A stretch of 64,000 bases of DNA from contig CAIYDQ010000247.1 of the NCBI GenBank assembly GCA_903925075.1, forward strand, positions 28,413-92,412, written 5' to 3'. The notes under the pieces are model-generated. The model saw only the letters and a list, made by a program, of their open reading frames with translations. It ran no database searches and had not been told where the DNA came from. A program made the translations under genes and the position numbers. Below, one piece after another: positions 19,589-27,526 of the stretch; position 1 is the stretch's first letter; each line of letters opens with the position of its first letter. This DNA is from an uncultured Geobacter sp. GTDB taxonomy: Bacteria > Desulfobacterota > Desulfuromonadia > Geobacterales > Geobacteraceae.

Positions 19589-20890
19589 CTAAAGTAGCGT
19601 TTTGTAGACGAGATACACGTTGAGCACCACGATGATGGCCGCGACCAGTGTGGCGGCCAGGGTGGTGAGACGCCTGTTGACCAGTTCCCCCATGATGTCG
19701 GCGCGGCGGGTGAACATCACCAGGGGGATCACCGCGAAGGGTAGCCCGAAGCTCAGCACCACCTGGCTCAGCACCAGGGTGCGGGTCGGGTCGAGCCCGG
19801 CCGCGATCACCAGCAGCGGGGGGGCCATGGTGACCAGCCGCCGTATCCAGATCGGTATGTGCCGCTCCAGAAAACCCTGCATGATCACCTGCCCGGCGCT
19901 GGTGCCCACGGTCGAGGAGGAGAGACCGGAAACCAGCAGCGAGAGGCCGAAGATCCATTTGGCGCTGCTCCCCAGCAAAGGTTCCAGGGTGCGGTAGGCC
20001 TCCTCGATGCCGGCGACCGCGCCGTGGCCGGTGGCGTGGAAGGTGGCCGCGGCCATGATCAGCATGGCGGCGTTGACGCAACTGGCGATCCCCATGGCGA
20101 TCACCACGTCCACCAGCTCGAACCGGTACAGGCTCTGCAGACGCGCCTTGTCGCGCACCACGATGCGCCCCTGCATCAGGGCCGAATGCAGGAAGATGGC
20201 GTGCGGCATCACGGTCGCGCCCAAAATGCCGCAGGCGAGAAAGACGCTTTCGCCTCCGGCGAAACGAGGCACGAAGGCGCTGTGCAGGACGAGCCCCCAA
20301 TCGGGCTTGACGATGAAGGTCTCGGCCAGGTAGCAAAGGGCGATCAGGGCGACCATCGAGGAGATCACCGCCTCCATGGGCCGAAAGCCGTAGCGCTCAA
20401 GCCCCAGGATGAGGATGGTGGCCACGCCGGTCAAAAGCGCTCCGACCAGAAGCGGCACGCCCATGAGCAGTTGGAAGCCGAGTGCTGCGCCCAGGAATTC
20501 GGCCAAGTCGGTGGACATGGCGACGATCTCCATCAGCACCCACATGGCGAACACCACCGGCTTGGGGAACTGCTCGCGGCAGTGCTCGGCCAGATTCTTG
20601 CCGGTCACCAGGCCGAGCTTGGCGGAGAGCGCCTGCACCAGCATGGCCATCAGGTTGCTGGCCACGATCACCCAGATGAGCAGGTAGCCGAACTGGGCGC
20701 CGCCCTGAATATTGGTGGCGAAATTGCCGGGGTCGACGTAGGCGACCGAGGCGATGAAGGCGGGACCCAGGAAGGGAAAGAGCCGCGCCAGCAGGTTCTT
20801 CTTCTGCTTGTCGCCCAGCACGTTCAGGGCGTTTTGCACGGTCCTGGCATCGGCGGCGGCAGGAAAACTATCGGATCGGGCGTCGTTCAT
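19589..20890 (-). CDS. mntH: Nramp-family divalent metal transporter (MntH-like)
   Basis: The 433-residue protein has about 11 TM helices and the Nramp metal site: DPGNFATN in TM1 and MPHAIFLHSAL in TM6. It takes up Mn(II)/Fe(II) with protons in the inner membrane. No yybP-ykoY motif is visible in the leader. A TATATT at about 20930 may be its -10. Confidence 0.9.
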   Translation of the reverse strand: MNDARSDSFPAAADARTVQNALNVLGDKQKKNLLARLFPFLGPAFIASVAYVDPGNFATNIQGGAQFGYLLIWVIVASNLMAMLVQALSAKLGLVTGKNLAEHCREQFPKPVVFAMWVLMEIVAMSTDLAEFLGAALGFQLLMGVPLLVGALLTGVATILILGLERYGFRPMEAVISSMVALIALCYLAETFIVKPDWGLVLHSAFVPRFAGGESVFLACGILGATVMPHAIFLHSALMQGRIVVRDKARLQSLYRFELVDVVIAMGIASCVNAAMLIMAAATFHATGHGAVAGIEEAYRTLEPLLGSSAKWIFGLSLLVSGLSSSTVGTSAGQVIMQGFLERHIPIWIRRLVTMAPPLLVIAAGLDPTRTLVLSQVVLSFGLPFAVIPLVMFTRRADIMGELVNRRLTTLAATLVAAIIVVLNVYLVYKTLL

Positions 20891-21179
20891 GAGGTCCTAT
20901 CGGAAAGATGGCGGTCGATATGGGAAGCAATATAGCATGGTTGGCGCGCAAAAGACAGCAATAGCAAGGGCTAATGATGCCTGAATCGCACGGGCGGGCA
21001 CAGTCGCCGACGAAATCCGAAAATTGTCATTGACCCAGGTCAGGAAAAGCGTGTATTCGAGCCTGGATTCGTGGTATAAGAGCCCCTGTCGTCTTTGCAC
21101 CATTAAAGACCCGATTGCTCCCGAGCCCCGATTGCTCCCGTCTGGAACCGCCTTTCTAAAGCCAGGAGATCGCCGCCCA

Positions 21180-21896
21180 ATGTCCCTTAGCGCTTACAAC
21201 CACCTGGTTAAGGTCTCGCCGACAGACGATCAGCTGTCGATTCTGGGGTTGCTCAGCGACATCTTCGCTTCCGACCCCAAGGCGGAGTTCAACCTCTTGA
21301 ACATCTACAAGGAACTCCCCATCGCCTCCAAGGGGCATATCTTCGAGATGAAGCCGGGCACGGTCGAGTTCATCACCAGCTCGACCCAGTTCGTGATCAT
21401 CAACGAGGCCCAGGAGGTGGTGATCCAGTCGAAGCTGATGGGGGACAACATCATCGGCAAGGTGCAGGAGTCGGACAACCGGCGCCTGCAGGTGACCCTG
21501 GGCGATTTCAGCTACGCCGAACTGCACGCCGACAAGCGCAGCTCGGTGCGGGTTCGGCTCAGGCTGCCGATGCAACTGCAGATGCAGGCGGACGGCAACA
21601 GCCTCTCCGGGGTGATCCACGACATCTCCCTGGGAGGCGTCAGCGTCAGGACCTTCGCCGGCGAGCTGTTGCAGCGGGCAAAGAGCATCGAGCTGAAAAT
21701 CAAGCTGCTGCACAGCGGCACCAACGAGGTGATGGAGGCGCTGATCCCGAGCAGGCTGGCGCGCATCGACAGCCACGATCTGCAGGCCCGCTGCGCCATG
21801 ATATTCAACCACACCCCGCAATCGGAACGGGTGCTGTCGACGTTCATCTATCAGCGCCAGTTGGAAATCATCAAAGAGTTGAAAAGTAAGATTTAA
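21180..21896 (+). CDS. PilZ domain c-di-GMP-binding protein
   Basis: The 238-residue protein starts at ATG 21180, after AGGAG; the open frame reaches 52 codons further upstream without an RBS. The N-terminal half resembles a flagellar-brake YcgR-like N domain. The C-terminal PilZ domain shows RSSVRVRLR (RxxxR) and DISLGG (D/NxSxxG), the c-di-GMP contacts. It lies 34 bp before a hybrid kinase in the same direction, so the two probably form an operon. Confidence 0.85.
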   Translation: MSLSAYNHLVKVSPTDDQLSILGLLSDIFASDPKAEFNLLNIYKELPIASKGHIFEMKPGTVEFITSSTQFVIINEAQEVVIQSKLMGDNIIGKVQESDNRRLQVTLGDFSYAELHADKRSSVRVRLRLPMQLQMQADGNSLSGVIHDISLGGVSVRTFAGELLQRAKSIELKIKLLHSGTNEVMEALIPSRLARIDSHDLQARCAMIFNHTPQSERVLSTFIYQRQLEIIKELKSKI

Positions 21897-21930
21897 AGCC
21901 GTAAGGCAGGCCACGACGAGAAGGTTACCG

Positions 21931-24075
21931 ATGAACAGCACGCCGAACCCCGATACGAAACGGACTCTGCAAGCGGAAATAACCCGCCTCAAACACGACC
22001 ATCAAGCCTTGCGGGACCAGCTGGCCCAAAAGAACGCCTACGCCGCCCAAAAGGTCGAGCAGATGTTGCTCTTGCTGGGCGCCCCGCCGCTTGCCCGGGA
22101 GCACGGGGAGCAGTGGCCGCCGGCCGAGACCGACCCGCTCGACCTGTTGGCCGACTCGCTGCAACGCGCCCTCTCCCGGGAGGACATCGGCAAAAGCAGG
22201 GGTCGCTACCGCGATCTCTTCGAGAACGCCAAGGATCTGATTCAAAGCGTGGACCGCAACGGGCGTTTTCTCTATACCAACAGCGTCTGGCGGCAGACCC
22301 TGGGCTATTCCGAGGAGGAGATCGCGCGCCTGCACGTCTTCGATATCATCGACGCCTCCAGCCAGGACCACTGCCGGGAAATGTATCGCAAGGTGATGGC
22401 GGGGGGCTACGTTCAGCAGGTCGAGGTGACCTTCGTCGCCAAGGACGGCCGCAGGATTCTGGTGGAGGGGAGCGTCAACGGCGACGTGGAACAGGGAGAG
22501 GCGACGGCCAGCCAAGGCATCTTTCGCGACATCACGGCGCGCAAGCAGGCCGAGGAAGCGCTGGCCGCGGAGAAGGAGCAGTTGGCGGTGACCCTGCGCT
22601 GCATCGGCGACGGGGTGATCACCACGGATACGGCGGGAAGGGTGGTGCTGATCAACAAGGTCGCCGAAGAGCTGACCGGCTGGAGCCACGACGAGGCCTG
22701 CGGTCTGCAATTGGACCGGATCTTCCACATCGTCAATGGCAAAACGGGAGAGCGCTGCGAGAACCCCGCAGAGATGGTGCTGCGCACCGGAGCCACCGCG
22801 ACGCTGGCCAGCCAGACGGTGCTGATCGCCAAGGACGGCAGCAGGCGGATCATCGCCGACAGCGGCGCCCCGATCTGCAACCAGCAAAGCGCCATCATCG
22901 GCACCGTGCTGGTCTTTCGGGACGTCACCGAGCAGCAGGCCCTGGAGATCAACCAGCAGCGCGCCGAAAAGCTCGAATCGGTCGGCATCCTGGCGGGGGG
23001 GATCGCCCACGATTTCAACAACATGCTGACCGGCATCGTCGGCAACATCTCCATCGCCAAGATGTACGCGGAGAACCATCCGAAGATCTGCGAGCGGCTG
23101 CAGGTGGCCGAGAAGGCGGCCTTCAGGGCGCGCGATCTCACCCAGCAGTTGCTGACCTTCGCCAAGGGAGGCGCGCCGGTGATGAAGACCTCCTCCTTTC
23201 AGGAGATACTCACCGATCTCTCCAAGTTCGCCCTGCGCGGCTCCAATGTCCGCTGCTGTTTCGACATACCCGAGGATCTGTGGCAGGGGAACATGGACAC
23301 CGGGCAGATCAGCCAGGTGATCCACAACCTGTTGATCAACGCCGACCAGGCGATGCCGGGGGGCGGGCAGATTTTCGTCAACGCCAAAAACGAGAAAGTC
23401 ACCGGCCAAGACGGGCTGCCGCTGCAAAACGGCAATTACGTCCACATCAGCATCTGCGACTCCGGCACCGGCATCGCCGCCGAGAACGTCCCCAGGATCT
23501 TCGATCCCTATTTCACCACCAAGGAGAAAGGGAGCGGGCTGGGGCTGGCCACCTCCTATTCCATCGTCAAGAACCACGAAGGCTGCATCACGGTGGAGTC
23601 CGAGTCCGGGCGGGGGACCACCTTCCACGTCTATCTGCCGGCTTCCCCGGAAAACAGCGCGCAGCAGGCGCAGCACTGGGGGAGGCCGATCGCCGGTTCC
23701 GGGCGCATCCTGGTCATGGACGACGAGGAGATGATTCGCGACATCGCCGGGGCGCTTTTGAGCCTGTTGGGCTACGAGGTAATGTTCGCCGAGGACGGCG
23801 CGCAGGCCGTCGCGCTCTATGAGGAGTCCCTGCGGGAAAAGAAGCGTTTCGACGCGGTGATCATGGACCTGACCATACCGGGCGGGATGGGGGGCAAGGA
23901 GGCCGTGGGGCTCCTTTTGGAGCTCGATCCGGAAGTAAACGCCCTGGTTTCCTCCGGCTATTCGACCGATCCGGTCATGTCCGATTACCGGGGCTTCGGC
24001 TTCAAGGGGATGGTGTTAAAACCCTACGTCATCGAGGATCTCAGCAAGGCCCTGCAGCGCATCCTGCCCCATTAG
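21931..24075 (+). CDS. Soluble hybrid sensor histidine kinase (PAS-PAS-HK-REC)
   Basis: The 714-residue protein has no TM helix. It begins with a short coiled coil, then two PAS domains (about 90-345), HisKA with [11 protein letters not shown] and His360, HATPase_c with GSGLGLATSYSI, and a receiver domain with phospho-acceptor Asp646 (IMDLTIPGGMGG). AGAAGG precedes the ATG. The DFNNML type of H-box is common in Geobacter cytosolic kinases. Partner regulator unknown. Confidence 0.92.
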   Translation: MNSTPNPDTKRTLQAEITRLKHDHQALRDQLAQKNAYAAQKVEQMLLLLGAPPLAREHGEQWPPAETDPLDLLADSLQRALSREDIGKSRGRYRDLFENAKDLIQSVDRNGRFLYTNSVWRQTLGYSEEEIARLHVFDIIDASSQDHCREMYRKVMAGGYVQQVEVTFVAKDGRRILVEGSVNGDVEQGEATASQGIFRDITARKQAEEALAAEKEQLAVTLRCIGDGVITTDTAGRVVLINKVAEELTGWSHDEACGLQLDRIFHIVNGKTGERCENPAEMVLRTGATATLASQTVLIAKDGSRRIIADSGAPICNQQSAIIGTVLVFRDVTEQQALEINQQRAEKLESVGILAGGIAHDFNNMLTGIVGNISIAKMYAENHPKICERLQVAEKAAFRARDLTQQLLTFAKGGAPVMKTSSFQEILTDLSKFALRGSNVRCCFDIPEDLWQGNMDTGQISQVIHNLLINADQAMPGGGQIFVNAKNEKVTGQDGLPLQNGNYVHISICDSGTGIAAENVPRIFDPYFTTKEKGSGLGLATSYSIVKNHEGCITVESESGRGTTFHVYLPASPENSAQQAQHWGRPIAGSGRILVMDDEEMIRDIAGALLSLLGYEVMFAEDGAQAVALYEESLREKKRFDAVIMDLTIPGGMGGKEAVGLLLELDPEVNALVSSGYSTDPVMSDYRGFGFKGMVLKPYVIEDLSKALQRILPH

Positions 24076-24110
24076 CGGCACCCAAGCGGCAGGCATTGAC
24101 AGGCAAAGCG

Positions 24111-24145
24111 AAAGGCCCCCTTTTTCGGCAAAGGGGGCCTTTTTA
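24111..24145. terminator. Bidirectional rho-independent terminator (repeat family copy 1)
   Basis: AAAGGCCCCCTTT (24111-24123) pairs with AAAGGGGGCCTTT (24130-24142), followed by T residues. It can end the hybrid kinase on + and the MvhD gene on -. Its flanks match the hairpin at 27355. Confidence 0.85.
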
Positions 24146-24237
24146 TTTTCATGGAAAAATCGGCAAAGCCGGCGTGTCCATAACGGATCGAGCCCGTCCG
24201 CATCCAACCCGCGCTGGTTTGGGAAGGAGCGGATACA

Positions 24238-25005
24238 CTAGGCGTGAGCGAAGCGCTTCGAGCCCTCGTCGTACCTGGCCCATCCATGCCGGATCGAACT
24301 TTTAAGATGCCTCGAAACCTCGGACGGATTCAGGCTCAGAGCCTCGGCGAGATCCCCGGTCGTTCGCGAATTTTCCCCGAGGAGCAGCATGATTTGGCTA
24401 ATGGACAAGTTATCCGCCACCAGCTCGTCAAAGAGGCGGTGAAACTCTTCGCCGGCGAAATATTCGGCATACCCTTCGTTGTTATCAAAACGCACCCGCA
24501 GCCTCTCCCGCTCCACCAGCTTCAGATAAGGGATCAGTTTACCGAGCGCTTTCAACTTGAACTGGAGCGCGTTTTCATCAAGTCCCTCGCCCACGCCGAT
24601 GGGACCGAGCTGTTTCAACTTCTCGGTGAACTCGGTGACGACTTGGGCGTAACGGATTCCCTCGGAAGCGGAGACCCATTCGAGTCTGAGCCGCTCCGGG
24701 TTGATTCCCACCCGTTTCATCGCCTCCCTGCACAGATGCATCATGCTCAAGGCATCGTAATTGCCTTCCGTGACGTAGTGGCATTCGCCAAGCCAGCAAC
24801 CGCCGATGAACACGCCATCCGCGCCGTTTGAGAAAGCGCGCAGTATATGCTCCGCATCGACCCGGCCGGAGCACATGAGCCGTATGATCTTCATGGTGGC
24901 AGGGTACTGCATGCGGGAGACTCCGGCCAAGTCGGCCCCGGCGTAGCAGCACCAATTGCATAAAAAGCCGAGAATATTGGGTTTAAACTCGAACGTAGCG
25001 CTCAT
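24238..25005 (-). CDS. MvhD-type iron-sulfur protein fused to a winged helix
   Basis: The 255-residue protein starts with ATG after AAAGGAG. Residues about 8-140 are the MvhD/FlpD [2Fe-2S] domain: FLCNWCCYAGADLAG, MCSGRVD, GGCWLGECHY. MvhD passes electrons between hydrogenase or formate dehydrogenase and HdrA. Here no hdr or hydrogenase gene is adjacent. Residues about 195-250 form an ArsR/MarR-like helix-turn-helix (QIMLLLGENSRTTGDLAEAL, SEVSRHLKSS). The added domain suggests redox-linked DNA binding or a partner-docking role; this is inference. Confidence 0.85.
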   Translation of the reverse strand: MSATFEFKPNILGFLCNWCCYAGADLAGVSRMQYPATMKIIRLMCSGRVDAEHILRAFSNGADGVFIGGCWLGECHYVTEGNYDALSMMHLCREAMKRVGINPERLRLEWVSASEGIRYAQVVTEFTEKLKQLGPIGVGEGLDENALQFKLKALGKLIPYLKLVERERLRVRFDNNEGYAEYFAGEEFHRLFDELVADNLSISQIMLLLGENSRTTGDLAEALSLNPSEVSRHLKSSIRHGWARYDEGSKRFAHA

Positions 25006-25080
25006 TCAGTATCTCCTTTCTCAGCCATGGCTCGGCAATCGCTGCCTGGAAGCCAAGGCCATCCGAGACTTTTTGAAAAA

Positions 25081-25156
25081 TGGTGGGCCGCGCCGGGATC
25101 GAACCGGCGACCAGAAGATTAAGAGTCTACTGCTCTACCAACTGAGCTAGCGGCCC
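25081..25156 (-). tRNA. tRNA-Lys (anticodon CTT)
   Basis: A 76-nt cloverleaf on the minus strand runs from GGGCCGCTAGCTCAGTTGG to the encoded CCA. The anticodon loop is CTCTTAA. The T arm GGTTCGATCC is normal. Confidence 0.97.
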
Positions 25157-25224
25157 GGTTAAAACCGGTTTGAAGCGAGTTGTTACCGGAAAAATCCGGA
25201 AAAGCACCTGACCCTGTTCTTTTT

Positions 25225-25299
25225 TGGTGATCCCAAGGGGGCTCGAACCCCTATTACCGGCGTGAGAGGCCAGCGTCCTAACCATTAGACGATGAGATC
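25225..25299 (-). tRNA. tRNA-Glu (anticodon CTC)
   Basis: A 75-nt cloverleaf on the minus strand with anticodon loop CTCTCAC, acceptor GATCTCA paired to TGGGATC (one G-T), T arm GGTTCGAGCC and encoded CCA. It lies 68 bp before tRNA-Lys and is probably co-transcribed. Confidence 0.97.
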
Positions 25300-25422
25300 G
25301 TTCGAAGATGCGCCAGGGTCAAGCTAAAGTCGCCAAATCCTCATGGACGTAAATGACCAAGGAGGAACTGCCCAGTCGATCGGCAGCAGTAGCGACAGCC
25401 GTTTTATAGCAAATCCGGAATC

Positions 25423-25821
25423 TTAAAGCAAATTATCAAAATTGATACTGCGATGCTTTGCATCGAAAATACCGATAGCTTCGGCCGCGCTCCGCTTCCG
25501 GCACGACAGGGGGAGCTTCATACTCAATGGGGAGAGCCTCTTCCTCAATGGGGAGAGCCTCTTCCTCAATAGGGTGAGTTTCTTCCTCGATAGGGTGAGT
25601 TTCTTCCTCGATAGGGTGAGTTTCTTCCTCAATAGGGAGAGCTTCTTCTTCGAAGGGGAAAGCTTCTTCTTCGAAGGGGAGAGCTTCGCCCTCGAAGGGG
25701 AGAGCTTCGTCATCGAAGGGGAGAGTTTCGTCATCGAAGGGGAGAGTTTCGTCATCGAAGGGGAGAGCTTCGTCATCGAAGTGGGGAGTTTTTGTGGCGC
25801 GCGAGGCACTAAAGTGTGCAC
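25423..25821 (-). CDS. Doubtful ORF through a 21-bp tandem array
   Basis: A 132-codon frame runs through the tandem array with heptad repeats of the type SMTKLSP and SRKKLTL. It would begin at GTG without an RBS. The opposite strand is open over the same stretch, because a 21-bp period keeps frames open. I see no evidence of translation and list it as doubtful. Confidence 0.15.
   Translation of the reverse strand: MHTLVPRAPQKLPTSMTKLSPSMTKLSPSMTKLSPSMTKLSPSRAKLSPSKKKLSPSKKKLSLLRKKLTLSRKKLTLSRKKLTLLRKRLSPLRKRLSPLSMKLPLSCRKRSAAEAIGIFDAKHRSINFDNLL
25508..25780. repeat. 21-bp tandem repeat array, 13 units
   Basis: Thirteen contiguous 21-bp units, consensus GGGGAGAGCTTCGTCATCG plus AA, fall in blocks of like variants. 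Units 2-3 end TTCCTCAAT. Units 4-6 start AGGGTGAG. Units 7-8 end TTCTTCGAA. Units 10-13 contain TTCGTCATC. A degenerate 14th follows. The blocks show recent local duplication. Confidence 0.95.
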
Positions 25822-26073
25822 CTATTCAACGCCTCAAGACTGCCGACGTGGCCGGTCATGGCGCTGGTTGAAACCTCCACATTTATCCACTTGCAACCCA
25901 ACTGGTTACAGTTTTAATTTAGCACCCATAGTCATGAGCTTCCAGCACAAGGGCTTGAAAATTTTATATCCGGTTGTGCGCCTGGAATATTTGCCACCAT
26001 ACCCTGCTGTTAATTTTCTCGTCCAACATCGTGGCGGAGAGAGGGAGGGTTGATGTGCCGAGACGAATAGAGT
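25781..26073. other. Gene-free stretch after the tandem array
   Basis: About 290 bp, less GC-rich than the flanks. I see no gene, RNA or clear terminator. Confidence 0.5.
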
Positions 26074-26292
26074 TTAGGCATGGATGGTCATCTCACCAAC
26101 CAACGCGGCCCCTATTTCATGGAAGAAGGAATCTTCATGCGGTAGATCGTCTCGCATATAGAGTTCCACTGCATCTTCTAGTTTCTTTACTGCCTCATCA
26201 ATAGTTTTCCCGAAACTGGAAACATCGACGTTCAGGCATTGCGATACAAAGTATTTCCCGTCTTGATAAACGACATATTTCAGTGATTTCAT
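26074..26292 (-). CDS. HicB-like small protein, no HicA beside it
   Basis: The 72-residue protein starts at ATG 26292 after GGAGGG. The pattern KYVVYQDGKYFVSQCLNVDVSSFGKT is the partial RNase-H-like fold of HicB/UPF0150 proteins, followed by a helix DEAVKKLEDAVELYM. HicB neutralises HicA mRNA interferase. No HicA-like frame lies on either side, so it may be an orphan or serve another toxin. Confidence 0.6.
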   Translation of the reverse strand: MKSLKYVVYQDGKYFVSQCLNVDVSSFGKTIDEAVKKLEDAVELYMRDDLPHEDSFFHEIGAALVGEMTIHA

Positions 26293-26489
26293 GCTCTTCA
26301 CCCTCCCTCTCACCGGCCTAGTTCTTACGTCCAAGGTTTCAGTTTAATCCGTTTCGATCCGCGATTATATCGAATTCGATCTGCGTTCTATGTCTCTGAT
26401 TTTATTTCAGGTTTTCCGTTTCTGAACCAACGGCCTCAAGGCGCACCGGCGGAGCGGAGCGAAGACCGGGTGCCGCCGCTGGTTGAGCA

Positions 26490-26984
26490 TCATTCCGGCG
26501 CGGAAAGGATTGCCAGCAGCGACCAATCTTTTCCGGCAATATCGCTTATACGCCACCCTTTCGGGGTCCTGGTCACCCGGTACTTCAACTCGATTTTCTC
26601 GTTGTTGCTTGGATACCGGAATTTCACCTTTATGATGTCTTTACTCTTTGTTTTTTCCACCGTCAAGTCGACTGCGGCTGGATCTTGAGAGGCCCAGACC
26701 GGGACAAAATCAAGTCGGCATATTTCGCCTTTGTCTGAGCATTTCCTGTCTCGGAGGATGAGGGCGGTAAGATTGATGTCGAAGTATTGCTTCAGAATCT
26801 GCGGAGGTTGCTGCATCAAGCCGTCGTATCCTGCTGCCATTACTGCTTCCCATGCATAGTCTTTGTACAATTTGAATACGATGCCTTCAGCTGAGTTCTC
26901 TTTTGGCGGGCGAAGCCCTGCATCTGCTGATGCAGTGAATAGTGCAGTCGTCAGCAAAAGGAGGGTAACGAGTGTTTTAATCAT
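26490..26984 (-). CDS. Secreted DUF3828-like protein
   Basis: The 164-residue protein has a signal peptide (MIKTLVTLLLLTTALFTASADA). The mature part has the feel of DUF3828/NTF2-like secreted proteins: FKLYKDYAWEAVMAAG, YFDINLTALI, and a final beta-rich KGWRISDIAGKDWSL. Two Cys (in RKCSDKGEICRL) may form a disulfide. Function unknown. It stands alone. Confidence 0.6.
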   Translation of the reverse strand: MIKTLVTLLLLTTALFTASADAGLRPPKENSAEGIVFKLYKDYAWEAVMAAGYDGLMQQPPQILKQYFDINLTALILRDRKCSDKGEICRLDFVPVWASQDPAAVDLTVEKTKSKDIIKVKFRYPSNNEKIELKYRVTRTPKGWRISDIAGKDWSLLAILSAPE

Positions 26985-27526
26985 TCTGGCCTCTTCATTT
27001 GCTTTTGCTCAACTCGTTGATGAGCCGAAAAGGCTCAACTGCCCATATTCATGCCCGCCAAACCGGGCAGAACCGGACCCTTGAGGTAAGCATCCGATGT
27101 GTATAAACTAATTCGCCAGATAACATGACAATCAGAGTGTTGAGCGAAAAAGGCTCAACTCGCCTAAACTTCCAATAATCACGGCGACAATATACATCTT
27201 GCTCATGATAGAAGTCAAAGGACAATATCGTGTGGGCAATGGAGTCAGCTTTCAAAGTCTCAACTTCGAAAAAGTTGGCAATGATGGGACCGGGTATTCA
27301 CCGTGTAGGTTGCGGTGAGGCAACCGAGGCATGTAGGCATTGCCGGCTAAAGAGAAAGGCCCCCTTTGAAAAGGGGGCCTTTTTATATTTGCAGAAAATT
27401 CGAAAAGCACGGAGCTTGGAGTCGCCAGGTCGGGTTGCCGGCGCCATGGCTATGTTGCGTTTCACGATGCACCCGTTCAACGTAACGCGTCAGGTCCGAT
27501 TCGCGCCTCGCCGTTTCTCCCCCTCC
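26985..27526. other. Gene-free region with repeat element and terminator
   Basis: About 540 bp without a supportable gene. A degenerate copy of the GTAGGT...ACCTAC inverted-repeat element runs from GTAGGTTGCG at 27305 to TCAACGTAAC near 27487. It encloses the terminator hairpin at 27355-27382. The short sequence GAGCGAAAAAGGCTCAACT also recurs (about 27020 and 27139). Confidence 0.6.
27355..27386. terminator. Rho-independent terminator (repeat family copy 2)
   Basis: AAAGGCCCCCTTT (27355-27367) and AAAGGGGGCCTTT (27370-27382) followed by T residues. The flanks resemble those of the hairpin at 24111. It may end the chemoreceptor gene or the region's other transcripts. Confidence 0.8.

Noticed and set aside
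25442..26053. 203-codon + frame through the 21-bp array
   Set aside because: Open only because the repeat period is a multiple of three; TTG start without RBS.
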